From Pseudanabaena cinerea FACHB-1277 (GTDB taxonomy: Bacteria; Cyanobacteriota; Cyanobacteriia; Pseudanabaenales; Pseudanabaenaceae), in contig NZ_JACJPY010000033.1 in the NCBI RefSeq assembly GCF_014696345.1, forward strand, positions 1 through 46,457: a stretch of 46,457 bases of DNA, given 5' to 3'. This document shows positions 8,655 to 17,266 of the stretch, one piece after another. The notes beneath the pieces were generated by a model. The model did not search any database. It was not told the DNA's origin and saw nothing but the letters and a program-made list of their open reading frames with translations. Position 1 is the stretch's first letter. The number at the start of each line of letters is the position of its first letter. The position numbers and the translations under genes were made by a program.

Positions 8655-9278
8655 ATGCTACAGCGCTTTAGAGGCTTACAGCAATTGTTTACTATTCGTC
8701 CCGCTAATCCCAAGGATGTCAGCAATTTATCTGACATCCTGACTGAAAGCTTTTATCGCAATATTGCTGATGCCCCTAGTCTCATCAATTTGCTGGTGCG
8801 TCAACTCACTAACTGGGTTTACCCACTCCTGCGCTATGGCATCACCATCGATCTCAATAGCCGCTTTAATGAGCAGTCTCCCTGTTATATTTGCCTAGTG
8901 GCGACCCATCCTGCCAACAAATCTCAGGCGATCGCCTCCCTTGAAATTTGTATGCGCTCCGTACCGATCAAGCCCCGTCAAGGCTTTTGGCAGGATCTGT
9001 GGCGGTGGCAAGACACCCACGAATCGCCCTATATCTTTAATCTAGCCGTGCATCCTCAATGGCGGCGGCGCGGTGTTGCTAAGCAACTGCTCCTAGCCGC
9101 AGAGCAGACCGCCAAGCAATGGGGTTTTAGCCGCTTGTATATCCATGTCCTCGAAGATAACCATGCAGCACGAAGCCTCTACGATCGCCTCGGCTATCAT
9201 CTACATAGCCAAGAGGGAACCATGCCCCATTATTTGCTCGGTCGCCCCCGTCAGTTTTTATTAAAGAAAAAGTTATAG
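8655..9278 (+). CDS. GNAT family N-acetyltransferase
   Basis: The 207-residue protein has the GNAT fold. The acetyl-CoA pyrophosphate loop is visible as HPQWRRRGVAKQLL (about 136-149), and the C-terminal half carries VLEDNHAARSLYDRLGYH, typical of RimI-like members. The N-terminal ~80 residues are less conserved. The substrate cannot be told from the sequence; transfer to an amine of a protein or small molecule is the family activity. It is divergent from rsmA. Confidence 0.88.
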   Translation: MLQRFRGLQQLFTIRPANPKDVSNLSDILTESFYRNIADAPSLINLLVRQLTNWVYPLLRYGITIDLNSRFNEQSPCYICLVATHPANKSQAIASLEICMRSVPIKPRQGFWQDLWRWQDTHESPYIFNLAVHPQWRRRGVAKQLLLAAEQTAKQWGFSRLYIHVLEDNHAARSLYDRLGYHLHSQEGTMPHYLLGRPRQFLLKKKL

Positions 9279-9307
9279 CGATTTTTAAGTTTGTGAACAG
9301 TTTGCTA

Positions 9308-10009
9308 TTACTTAGGTGGCTTCTTGAAATGTATGCCAGTCCTATGCTTGAGATTCGTTAGGTCACGATCTAGAGGATCTACTTGGCTTTTGGGTGTTTC
9401 AGGTTTGGATTTATTAGCTTTTTTAATGTGTTTACGAAGGTAGTCTTTCAAAATGGCTAAAGCATGATAAATCCATAAAGCAGAGAAAAGCCAAAAAATA
9501 TAAGTTATTCCTAAAAACTCACTACTACGAGATCCCGTATAAATCAATATCTCTGAAATCGGTCTTCTGTAGCTTATAAATAAAGGAACAAATATTAATG
9601 AGGGGATAGACGTAGCAAAAGTAGTAACTAAAAAACTAGAAAATACTGTAGACCATCTACTAGGAACTAGCCAGTGGGGAGGGTTTGACTTGAATAGTCT
9701 AATAATTGTCGCTCCAATACATACATAAACAACATGAATTATTAAGGCAAACAGAAAAAATAAAATTATACCGAACAGAAATATTTCGCTCTCTTCAATT
9801 TGCAAAAATTTAGCAAGAATATAAATAATTAAAAATCTGTACACCTCTAGCAAACCTACTATTGTCCCCATGAAGGTAGGTATTGATAATGCAAATGCTT
9901 TCCAAGCCGATGCCCAGTAATATCTAGGCTTTCTCCCAAAAATTAACAGGTAGACTACATAAATTCCAATTACCATAAATAAATTTTGCTTAGATATGTA
10001 GGCATCCAT
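9308..10009 (-). CDS. Hypothetical multi-pass membrane protein
   Basis: I do not recognise this 233-residue protein. It has about five or six hydrophobic segments: near 11-26 (VIGIYVVYLLIFG), 40-70, 76-105 (IILFFLFALIIHVVYVCIG), 122-150 and 170-190. A Lys/Arg/Pro-rich cytoplasmic-type tail follows. Base use is more AT-rich than in the neighbours and there is little HIP1, so it may be a recent arrival. No obvious partner is adjacent. Confidence 0.65.
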   Translation of the reverse strand: MDAYISKQNLFMVIGIYVVYLLIFGRKPRYYWASAWKAFALSIPTFMGTIVGLLEVYRFLIIYILAKFLQIEESEIFLFGIILFFLFALIIHVVYVCIGATIIRLFKSNPPHWLVPSRWSTVFSSFLVTTFATSIPSLIFVPLFISYRRPISEILIYTGSRSSEFLGITYIFWLFSALWIYHALAILKDYLRKHIKKANKSKPETPKSQVDPLDRDLTNLKHRTGIHFKKPPK

Positions 10010-10200
10010 AAGTCATCTGTGGTATTTAATCAATTTTTAATTATTTTAATCTGATCTTCTGGGTTCATGGTAAGTAAATGCAGCTAATAGTAGCCCGAAT
10101 CCTATCTGTGTAACAGTTACAATCTTGTCACATCACTCATGCGCTGTGTCTATGCCATATATGCAATCAAAGTCTCGATATTGGCTAACCTTGGCTCTAA

Positions 10201-10346
10201 GAGCCTGTTTGAAAAGTTTTGATCCCCCTAAATCCCCCTTACGAAAGGGGGACTTTTTTAATCTTTTCCCCCCTTTCGTAAGTAAGGGGGGCTAGGGGGG
10301 ATCAATCAGTATTTTTAGCGCGTGTCCAGACTTTTCAAACAATCTC
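10201..10346. mobile_element. MITE-like element with IS5/IS1031-type terminal inverted repeats
   Basis: The left end GAGCCTGTTTGAAAAGT (10201-10217) and the right end, read on the other strand as GAGATTGTTTGAAAAGT (10330-10346), match at 15 of 17 positions. The element is flanked by TAA on both sides (10198-10200 and 10347-10349), a plausible 3-bp target duplication. TIRs beginning GAG with a TNA duplication fit the IS1031 group of the IS5 family. Inside are runs of C and G (around 10222-10302) that fold back on each other. It has no coding capacity, so any movement needs a transposase elsewhere. The rest of the 10010-10521 gap shows no gene I can support. Confidence 0.8.
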
Positions 10347-10521
10347 TAATGATTCAGTCATTTAACTATTTGCCTGTATTTTTTATGGTTTATACAGCCA
10401 GTTGCGCTTTTATTCTCTGCCCAAACCCCATATAAGCGCTATGAGCTATAGTAATTAGTATATTCTCAAAATATATCTCAAAATATATTACAAAAAATTA
10501 TCAGGAGTACCTCCACCCTCT

Positions 10522-10944
10522 ATGACCATCGCCAAAGATATCCCCACCAATGCACTAGAAACCCAGTCGCTCAGCGATCGCGCCCATGAAGAAAGCTATC
10601 AAATTGCTCAGGCGGCGATCATGGCGGCAGACGATCGCAAGGCGGAGAATATTGTATTACTAGCGATCGGCGATGTGTCCAGCTTGGCAGACTATTTTGT
10701 GATTGTATCGGGACTGTCGAAAACACAGGTAAGGGCGATCGCCAATGCCGTTGAGGATGCAGTTGCAGAAAAAATGGGACGTAAGCCCCGCAACATTGCA
10801 GGATTACAAGACAGCACATGGGTTCTGCTCGATTATGGCGATGTCATTGTCCATGCAATGATGGACAAAGAACGCGAATATTACGGACTAGAAGCATTTT
10901 GGGGTCATGCCCCCAAGTTAGAGGTTGTGATTCCTCAAGTGTAG
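10522..10944 (+). CDS. rsfS: Ribosomal silencing factor RsfS
   Basis: RsfS (Iojap/DUF143) binds ribosomal protein uL14 and blocks joining of the subunits when nutrients are scarce. The 140-residue protein has a ~35-residue N-terminal extension, then the family core: VLLAIGDVSSLADYFVIVSG, AIANAVEDAV, STWVLLDYGDVIVHAM and REYYGLEAFWGHAP. An AGGAG is at 10502-10506, farther than usual from the ATG. A clear terminator follows at 10981. Confidence 0.95.
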   Translation: MTIAKDIPTNALETQSLSDRAHEESYQIAQAAIMAADDRKAENIVLLAIGDVSSLADYFVIVSGLSKTQVRAIANAVEDAVAEKMGRKPRNIAGLQDSTWVLLDYGDVIVHAMMDKEREYYGLEAFWGHAPKLEVVIPQV

Positions 10945-10980
10945 GATCTACAACACTGCGCTATCAAACCGAAACCAAGA

Positions 10981-11014
10981 AAAACATTGCAAGCCTTGCC
11001 TGCAATGTTTTTTT
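10981..11014 (+). terminator. Rho-independent terminator after rsfS
   Basis: AAAACATTGCA (10981-10991) pairs perfectly with TGCAATGTTTT (11001-11011) around a 9-nt loop and runs into TTT. It lies 37 bp after the rsfS stop and before ftrV. Confidence 0.85.
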
Positions 11015-11088
11015 AGGTTTGGTTGAATACACTGCCGATCCAAGGGATAATTGATAAAGCTTTTTTACATTTGGAAATTATAGATTTT

Positions 11089-11313
11089 ATGAAGGTTGGC
11101 GATCGCGTTAGAGTCAAAACATCCCTCAAGGTTTTTCACCATCCTGAACATAAAGGTAAAGCCTTCGATATTGAAGGATTGGAAGGAGAAATCGTGCGGA
11201 TACATACAGAATGGAATGGTCGGGCTATTAGTCCCAACTATCCCTATGAGGTCAGATTTACGCCTAAATTTGTGACTCACCTTGGTGATCACGAATTGCA
11301 AACCTTGGCATAG
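11089..11313 (+). CDS. ftrV: Ferredoxin-thioredoxin reductase, variable chain
   Basis: This is the small SH3-like subunit that supports the catalytic iron-sulphur subunit (FtrC) in passing electrons from photosynthetic ferredoxin to thioredoxin. The 74-residue product starts MKVGDRVRVKTSLKVFHHP and continues with GLEGEIV, TEWNGR and YEVRF, all standard for the chain. An in-frame upstream extension to 11023 would add 22 unrelated residues, so the ATG at 11089 is preferred. The catalytic subunit gene is not in the window. It is a marker of oxygenic phototrophs. Confidence 0.93.
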   Translation: MKVGDRVRVKTSLKVFHHPEHKGKAFDIEGLEGEIVRIHTEWNGRAISPNYPYEVRFTPKFVTHLGDHELQTLA

Positions 11314-11322
11314 GTAATGACG

Positions 11323-11376
11323 ATTCACAAAGGTGTGAAACGCTAAGGTGTGAAACGCGCCTTTGTGAATTGTTTT
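11323..11376 (+). terminator. Terminator hairpin after ftrV
   Basis: ATTCACAAAGG (11323-11333) pairs with CCTTTGTGAAT (11360-11370), followed by TGTTTT. The loop holds two copies of AAGGTGTGAAACGC in tandem, so the hairpin may have grown by a small duplication. Confidence 0.75.
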
Positions 11377-11416
11377 AAAAATATTTGGGTTTCCGTTTAC
11401 TTGTATCGGTGGCTCT

Positions 11417-12427
11417 ATGGAAGCAACTATCCTCAGCATTGTATTTGCGCTATTAAGTGGCACTTACATCTATCGATCATTTCAAATTATCGATGAAGGA
11501 CAGATCGCGCTAGTGGAGAGGTTTGGTAAATACCAAAAAACCATGAAACCAGGCATAAACATTGTCTTGCCGCTAATTGATCGCGTGGCATTGATTAAAA
11601 GTTCGCGGGAGCAAGTCTTAGAAATGAAGCCCTTACCCTGCATGACCTCAGATAATGTCAGCGTCAATGTCAGCGCGGCGATGTACTGGCAAATTAGCAA
11701 CCTCAAAGATGCCCGTTACAAAATTGAAGATGTTGACCAATCTTTGCAGGTATCCCTGTCAACCCAAATTCAAACCCAAATTGGGCGCTATAAGCTGGAC
11801 TATATTATCGGTGGTCAAGAGAGCATTAATAAGGATATTGTTGAAGGGATTCAGAGTGATACTAAGGCTTGGGGCATTGATGTATTGCGGGTAAGGCTTG
11901 GGGAAATTACGATCCCGCCTTCGGTATTGCAATCGATGGAAAAGCAAAAAGCGGCGGAAATTGAGAAAAAAGCCATGATTTCCCTGTCTGAAGGGGAAAA
12001 AACTTCGGAAATTACCAAGGCCGAGGCTGAGGCTTCTTCTAAGAAAATGATCGCTAATTCAGAACGGGAGGTGAAATTGCAACAGACCGAGGCGATCGCC
12101 CTATCCATTGAGCGCATAGCCAAAGCGATCGCTGACAATCCTCATGGTATGGATGCAGTGCATTACCTGTTAGCGCAGAAATATCTGGAAATGGGGCAGG
12201 CGATCGGGCAAAGCCCCAGCAGTAAAGTTTTATTTATGGACCCCAAATCTATTCCTGCGGCGATTCAGTCCCTCTTATCCATGTCAGACTCATTTAATGG
12301 CAGCAACAGCAATTTCACACAGCCTTTTGGTGCAGCAGGAAATATGCCCCCTATTTTCAATAATTTTCCTGAAATACAAAGCAAACCACCTAATAGTATT
12401 GACAATACCGATCCTAGTAAGAACTAG
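11417..12427 (+). CDS. SPFH/Band 7 (stomatin-like) membrane protein
   Basis: The 336-residue protein has a short N-terminal membrane segment (about 3-20), then a Band 7 domain (LVERFGKYQKTMKPGINIVLPLIDRV, shown here in part from residue ~32), a coiled-coil region rich in Ala, Glu and Lys (about 175-235) and a Ser/Asn/Pro-rich tail. The family forms large membrane rings and is linked to protein quality control with proteases; paraslipin/stomatin is the closest group. In other genomes it often sits by an NfeD protein, but none is here. The facing downstream gene encodes a site-2 protease relative, which may or may not be functionally tied. Confidence 0.9.
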   Translation: MEATILSIVFALLSGTYIYRSFQIIDEGQIALVERFGKYQKTMKPGINIVLPLIDRVALIKSSREQVLEMKPLPCMTSDNVSVNVSAAMYWQISNLKDARYKIEDVDQSLQVSLSTQIQTQIGRYKLDYIIGGQESINKDIVEGIQSDTKAWGIDVLRVRLGEITIPPSVLQSMEKQKAAEIEKKAMISLSEGEKTSEITKAEAEASSKKMIANSEREVKLQQTEAIALSIERIAKAIADNPHGMDAVHYLLAQKYLEMGQAIGQSPSSKVLFMDPKSIPAAIQSLLSMSDSFNGSNSNFTQPFGAAGNMPPIFNNFPEIQSKPPNSIDNTDPSKN

Positions 12428-12498
12428 CAGCCATGAATTGACGACGCAAAGCGCCGCCAACTAATCAAACATTTACTAAGCGAAAATGGACTACTTCC

Positions 12499-14073
12499 TT
12501 ACGGCAATAGTCCACCCACCCCAATGCCCATGCGTTCGGCTACGCCTGATGTGAGGGGCAGCAGCACGATCAACATCCAGAATAATGCCACAACTCCTAA
12601 GGCTTCGCGATCGCCGTCTAGGTCTGACAACTCATTGAGCATGGGGCGCTCTAAGTCACGCAATAAAATTAGGATAATCCCCGCCCAATAGAGGGCAAGG
12701 GGGTTAATTACAGTGGCAATTACCAAGAAGATTAATGTTAGTACCGTTGTCCAACCCGCAGTACGTCTGCCATAGATCGCCTGCACGATGCGACCGCCAT
12801 CTAATTGTCCCGCAGGCATCAAGTTCAAGGCGGTGATCACTGAGCCGAGCCAACCTAAAATCACGAGGGGATGAATTGACACAAAACTAGCAGCGATCGC
12901 CTTGCCCAAGAATAATTTAGCGAGGGTTCCTGCCAATACTGAAGCTTGGAAAATTTGGCTAGGAATATCAATCGTTCCCATGCCAATCGCGGATAGACGC
13001 AAGCCAATAATCAGGATGACAAGGGAAAAAATACCACTGGTGATAGCAGGGGCAATTGCAATGTCAAATAGTGCTGACCGATTGGGTAATGGTGAGTAGA
13101 TACGGCTAAATGCCCCAAAGGAGCCTAATTGCGATGATGGCAATAGAAATGGCAAACTCATTTTTATCTTAAATTTATTGGCAACTCTTCGCATCACCAG
13201 CTCACGTAGCAGCAAAATTGCCATGATTCCCAACGCAAAGGGGAGACCTTGGCGATAGTCCTGCCAAGACTGCACCACAGGGATACCAGACACCAAAGCC
13301 CCTAAATTTAGCGCTGTATAGGTGTTTGCAAGAACTAATACTGCGATCAGGATTTGTTGAGGGATAGTGCCATTATCAAAATTGCTGATTCGACTAGGCA
13401 GCACAATCACCACAGGGCGGCGATCCTGACCTTCCACTAAAAATAGATTGTATTTATCGCCAACACGACTTTGCATTTCTTTAGACAGTCGCTCATGGGC
13501 AACATCAGGCTCACCACGCAAATTCCCCTTAAAAATCACACCCTCTTGGTAGGGAATTGTTTCTGTCACGTAGTAAGTCTCAATGCCAAAAATCCCTTGG
13601 ATTAGCTTGAGGTCTTCTAATGGCAAACTCGAAAATTGTTTAGCCTGTTGCAATTTGCCTTGAGACATTGCCAAAGCGATCGGTGTTTTCTTTAAGTTGT
13701 CAGCATTGATATCTATATTGGCATTTGTATTGGCATCTGGGCTATTGAGTCTTTCGCTCAAATTGCCAAGCCCTTCTTTAATTTTGGCTTCAATTTTGGC
13801 GCGTTCAGCAACACTAACCTTGCGTAATTGATTGCCGATCGCCACATAAGCGATGGTTGAACCTAGCAACAAAAAGAGTAAAGTTGTGAAATTAATAAAT
13901 AGTCCTGATACAAATAACCCAAAATAAATCAGCCAAGGTGACATTAGCGCCACAAATTGCAGCCATGAAAGTAATCCTAGCTTGCCAAACTTGCGGGAAC
14001 GGAGATATCCCCAAGCAAGCAACGCGAGGGTAAGTATAAATACAGCGATAGGAATAAATGCAGTTGATTTCAT
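12499..14073 (-). CDS. Site-2 protease family (M50/EGY-like) protein with degenerate active site
   Basis: The 524-residue protein has two N-terminal membrane spans, a ~170-residue soluble part with GNLRGEPDVAHERL, and about six C-terminal spans. It aligns with EGY-type intramembrane zinc proteases through LPFLLPSSQLGSFGAF and the C-terminal zinc motif NLMPAGQLDGGR (about 415-427). The position of the catalytic HEXXH (HELGH in active members) reads RELVM (about 288-292). Both zinc-binding His are therefore lost, while Glu and the second motif remain. It is probably a proteolytically inactive member, similar in this to plant EGY3. The function would be binding or chaperoning membrane clients; that is inference. 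Confidence 0.85.
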   Translation of the reverse strand: MKSTAFIPIAVFILTLALLAWGYLRSRKFGKLGLLSWLQFVALMSPWLIYFGLFVSGLFINFTTLLFLLLGSTIAYVAIGNQLRKVSVAERAKIEAKIKEGLGNLSERLNSPDANTNANIDINADNLKKTPIALAMSQGKLQQAKQFSSLPLEDLKLIQGIFGIETYYVTETIPYQEGVIFKGNLRGEPDVAHERLSKEMQSRVGDKYNLFLVEGQDRRPVVIVLPSRISNFDNGTIPQQILIAVLVLANTYTALNLGALVSGIPVVQSWQDYRQGLPFALGIMAILLLRELVMRRVANKFKIKMSLPFLLPSSQLGSFGAFSRIYSPLPNRSALFDIAIAPAITSGIFSLVILIIGLRLSAIGMGTIDIPSQIFQASVLAGTLAKLFLGKAIAASFVSIHPLVILGWLGSVITALNLMPAGQLDGGRIVQAIYGRRTAGWTTVLTLIFLVIATVINPLALYWAGIILILLRDLERPMLNELSDLDGDREALGVVALFWMLIVLLPLTSGVAERMGIGVGGLLP

Positions 14074-14173
14074 AGAACTAAATTATAGGAAATTATCGAT
14101 GTTCTGGTAAGTAATACCCGATTCCCCATGAAGCTCTTAACATTTACAATGCTTTGCAATCAAACCTCAAGCT

Positions 14174-14222
14174 AAAAAAAAGCTTAAAAGCGATGCTTTA
14201 CAACGCCTCAAAGCTTTTTGGG
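14174..14222. terminator. Probable bidirectional hairpin terminator
   Basis: An A-run with AAAAAGCTTA (about 14177-14186) and AAAGCTTTTT (14210-14219) can pair around a short loop, with T-runs on either strand. It lies between the upstream region of the site-2 protease gene and the end of the next gene on the minus strand. The stem is imperfect. Confidence 0.4.
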
Positions 14223-14295
14223 GCATCCTGCCCGCTTTTTTGGGGAGATTTGTCAGTCAATCAGATAGCCTCAATAGACTGGAATTTACTGTGAT

Positions 14296-15399
14296 TTACG
14301 TCAATAGACTTTTTTGACGCGCATCAAGACAGTCTTGGTCGAGCATTTGATCAAAATTGCGGATGACTTGTTTACAGCGCTTGATATAGACAGATACCCA
14401 CAATTTAATTTGAGCGTGCTGCTCAGTTGTGCAGACAATGGCAGATTGCTTGGGGTGAGAGATATTCCCACTGCGATCAATTTCAAACTCCGACAGCCAT
14501 GATGACTCTGGGCGTGTTGATTTCCAATAATTGGTAACTACGACTTTACCTAGATATTGAGTAGTAAAAATACTAAGTTTATTAAGCGCGGTTAAGAGTT
14601 CATCTAATTTGTACTCACTTGCAACGGTTTTCGATGATACTTGCTTATTAGGTGTCGTGGCAGTTGCAACATTATTGTCATGATCGCCGCGACTGACAGA
14701 TTTCTGACTGCCCGTCTGACTGTCAATCTGATTACTGGCTTGAATGTTAGTCTGGTTGGGAGATTGACTGCTAAGAGGCGGCTTGTCTGAACTCACAGGA
14801 GAGGCTTTAGCGCCGACCGATGAATTGCGACTAGATGTATTTGCCGCAATTGTAGGGGCTGTCACATTGACATTGTTTGTGCTTACACTGGCTGTACTAG
14901 CAGAAATTCTGCTGTTACCTGCTGCATTGGGTGCAGCATATGACTGTTGCGATGTGGCAATTTTGGGTTCTATGTCTTTGATGGCAGCACTTGGGGTACT
15001 CCATTTGTTACTAGGCAAAGAATGCTGTGTAACTGATCCCAATAGGAGCTTAAAGTATGCGACTGTGTTGTATGTATCTGTTTCGATTAAAAACTTGATC
15101 TTAGTAATGCCATGTGCGTAGTTGTTGAGATCAAGTTCGCGATCGGTGAGTACTAGCAGCACTAGACCGTGGGTCAGTTTGTAAATAAAAACAGTATGCC
15201 CAACAAAGTGAAACTCAAATGACTCGAAACCCTCTGGTATGTTTTCGACAACCTGTAGTACGCCTTGACCTAATGCCTGCTTTGTCCTGTCTAATATGGA
15301 GTCCAGCCCATAGAAATAAGGACGCATGCGACGGTTTGTGAGGGCTATCCCCACAACTCCTGCTAAATTCAAAAAATCTTGAATAACCTCCCGACTCAT
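14296..15399 (-). CDS. Hypothetical protein with Roadblock-like N-terminus and low-complexity linker
   Basis: The 367-residue protein has three parts. Residues about 1-118 look like a compact alpha/beta domain ([37 protein letters not shown]) that recalls Roadblock/LC7 proteins. Residues about 135-260 are a Ser/Thr/Asn/Gln-rich disordered linker. The C-terminal ~100 residues form a second domain ([21 protein letters not shown]) ending in an amphipathic helix. I do not know its function. Its ATG is only 19 bp from that of the divergent LysR gene, which suggests the two are controlled together. Confidence 0.75.
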   Translation of the reverse strand: MSREVIQDFLNLAGVVGIALTNRRMRPYFYGLDSILDRTKQALGQGVLQVVENIPEGFESFEFHFVGHTVFIYKLTHGLVLLVLTDRELDLNNYAHGITKIKFLIETDTYNTVAYFKLLLGSVTQHSLPSNKWSTPSAAIKDIEPKIATSQQSYAAPNAAGNSRISASTASVSTNNVNVTAPTIAANTSSRNSSVGAKASPVSSDKPPLSSQSPNQTNIQASNQIDSQTGSQKSVSRGDHDNNVATATTPNKQVSSKTVASEYKLDELLTALNKLSIFTTQYLGKVVVTNYWKSTRPESSWLSEFEIDRSGNISHPKQSAIVCTTEQHAQIKLWVSVYIKRCKQVIRNFDQMLDQDCLDARQKSLLT

Positions 15400-15418
15400 T
15401 TTTTCTCACGCTGCTTCT

Positions 15419-16348
15419 ATGATCGATATACCGTTCACCCTAGACCAATTACGCATTCTCAAAGCGATCGCGGCTGAAGGTAGCTTTAAACGTGCTGCCG
15501 ATAGTCTGTATGTATCCCAACCCGCCGTTAGCTTGCAAGTTCAGCATCTAGAGCGACAGCTAGATGTGCCTTTGTTTGATCGCGGTGGTAGAAGGGCGCA
15601 GTTAACGGAGGCAGGACAGTTGCTACTTTCCTATGGCGATCGCATTTTGAGCCTTTGCCAAGAGACTTGCCGCGCCATTGATGATTTACAAAACCTAAAT
15701 GGTGGGACTTTAATTATAGGTGCAAGCCAAACGACTGGAACCTATCTAATGCCTCAAATGATTGGCTTATTTCGTCAGAAATATCCAGAAGTCTCGGTAC
15801 AGCTCCATGTCCATTCTACAAGGCGAACGGCTTGGAGTGTTGCCAATGGGCAGTTAGATTTAGCAATTATTGGCGGCGAAGTTCCTACGGATTTGCTAGA
15901 GTCCCTTGAGATTACCCCATATGCAGAGGATGAACTAGCGCTAATTCTACCAACTTCCCATGAAATTTCTCAGGGGACAAGCTTGTCGATTGAGGATCTT
16001 TATAAATTGCAGTTTATTACCCTTGACTCACAGTCCACGATTCGTAAGGCAATTGATCGGGTGTTGTTAGATAGCGGGGTGGATGCGCGGCAGTTGGCGA
16101 TCGCCATGGAGCTAAATTCGATCGAGGCGATCAAAAATGCGGTACAAGCGGGATTGGGGGCGGCTTTTCTGTCAGTGACGGCGATCAAAAAAGAATTACA
16201 GATGGGGGCATTACAGCAGGTACGCATCGATGGCGTGATTATTAAACGAATGTTATTACAAATTCGCAACCCCAATCGCTATCGCTCTAAGGCAACCGAG
16301 GCTTTTTGCAATGAAGTATTACCAGCCTTTCGCGATAAAGCACCTTGA
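15419..16348 (+). CDS. rbcR: LysR-type transcriptional regulator, RbcR/CbbR (Ycf30) group
   Basis: The 309-residue protein has an N-terminal winged HTH ([20 protein letters not shown], then [20 protein letters not shown]) and a periplasmic-binding-protein-like effector domain with [16 protein letters not shown] and the C-terminal [14 protein letters not shown]. These match the cyanobacterial and red-plastid RbcR/Ycf30 branch, which controls RuBisCO or carbon-concentration genes. No rbcL or ccm gene is in the window, so the target is assumed from the family. LysR proteins often control a divergent neighbour, which here would be the 14296-15399 gene. Confidence 0.85.
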   Translation: MIDIPFTLDQLRILKAIAAEGSFKRAADSLYVSQPAVSLQVQHLERQLDVPLFDRGGRRAQLTEAGQLLLSYGDRILSLCQETCRAIDDLQNLNGGTLIIGASQTTGTYLMPQMIGLFRQKYPEVSVQLHVHSTRRTAWSVANGQLDLAIIGGEVPTDLLESLEITPYAEDELALILPTSHEISQGTSLSIEDLYKLQFITLDSQSTIRKAIDRVLLDSGVDARQLAIAMELNSIEAIKNAVQAGLGAAFLSVTAIKKELQMGALQQVRIDGVIIKRMLLQIRNPNRYRSKATEAFCNEVLPAFRDKAP

Positions 16349-16393
16349 GCTAATTAGTGTCTTATCGATTGTGACGAGGCACTAACCAATACA

Positions 16394-17188
16394 TTAACCA
16401 ATAAATATCTCCTCCATATGGTAAGCAAGAAAGTCAGGATGCGGCATGAATTTTTCTGGGAGATTTATTTGTTGATTACTGTAAAAACCAAAGTTTTCAT
16501 CTAATGTTCTTTCAGGCAAAAAGTCTCTGATGTAAGAACTCAAGATGATTTTATAGTCTGAGCTAATTGTGATTAATCCCCTATCAAATGCAGCATCTTG
16601 TGTCTTACTGAGGCAAAGTCCATTACGGGGATCTAATCTATGCTCTGGATATTTACTCCAAGGCAAAATATGACTTGCTACCAAAAGTTCAGGAATTGGG
16701 TTGCCTGTAATGCAGCAGCGTCCATAATAATTACCTAAAACAGTTTCTCGAAAGAAGCTTTGACCGATGCGAACTTTCACATTAGCCTCAGACTCAGTTG
16801 TGGCTGGTGGATGTTTGGGCTTTTTTGTTACCGAAGATGATTTAGACCGCGTAGACTGTATTTCTATCGGAGAATCATCAAATAACAGTTGTAATTTTTC
16901 TTCGCTTTCGCATCCAAGATCATCCCAGTTTTCATAAAATTCTCGCCATATTTCTCTATCTGCCCGACTTGCCCCCTGAAGTGCTTTGATACCTCTTGCT
17001 TGCAATTCAGGATCAAGTGATGCAAAGTTAGCAAGCTTCATTGCTAAACTACTTGGCGTTCTACCTAATTTTTCTGAAACCTCAATAATTATGGGTGTAC
17101 GATAATGAATCTGCCCAAAGGAAAGTTTACAATATAAATTCATTGCGATTACAAGTTCTTCTCGCGACCATCGCTTGCGTTCAGACAT
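16394..17188 (-). CDS. HNH endonuclease, restriction-like (HNH_2 type)
   Basis: The 264-residue protein has an N-terminal helical part (about 1-100, WSREELVIAMNLYCKL), a Ser/Lys/Pro-rich linker (about 108-135) and a C-terminal HNH domain. The domain shows YGRCCITG (Cys158/159), the catalytic ASHILPW (His173), DPRNGLCLS (Asn189) and AAFDRGLI. This layout is that of predicted stand-alone restriction endonucleases. No methyltransferase is next to it. It is divergent from the 17267-18043 gene, with a 78-bp space. Confidence 0.87.
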   Translation of the reverse strand: MSERKRWSREELVIAMNLYCKLSFGQIHYRTPIIIEVSEKLGRTPSSLAMKLANFASLDPELQARGIKALQGASRADREIWREFYENWDDLGCESEEKLQLLFDDSPIEIQSTRSKSSSVTKKPKHPPATTESEANVKVRIGQSFFRETVLGNYYGRCCITGNPIPELLVASHILPWSKYPEHRLDPRNGLCLSKTQDAAFDRGLITISSDYKIILSSYIRDFLPERTLDENFGFYSNQQINLPEKFMPHPDFLAYHMEEIFIG

Positions 17189-17266
17189 ATTAAGGTTATA
17201 AGATTATCATGAACAAAGTATTAGTATATTAAATAAGCTGTCAATTTAGGGTGTTAAATATCTTTT

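Noticed and set aside
10010-10521. tRNA or small RNA gene in the longest gaps
   Set aside because: No cloverleaf, TPsiC-loop-like GTTCGA word or other RNA hallmark was found in this gap or those at 30350-30898 and 37304-37690; I could not run a covariance search.
14783-15121. 112-codon hydrophobic ORF opposite the low-complexity protein
   Set aside because: It is the complement of the Ser/Thr/Asn-rich linker, which naturally reads as Leu/Val/Ala-rich; no start signal.
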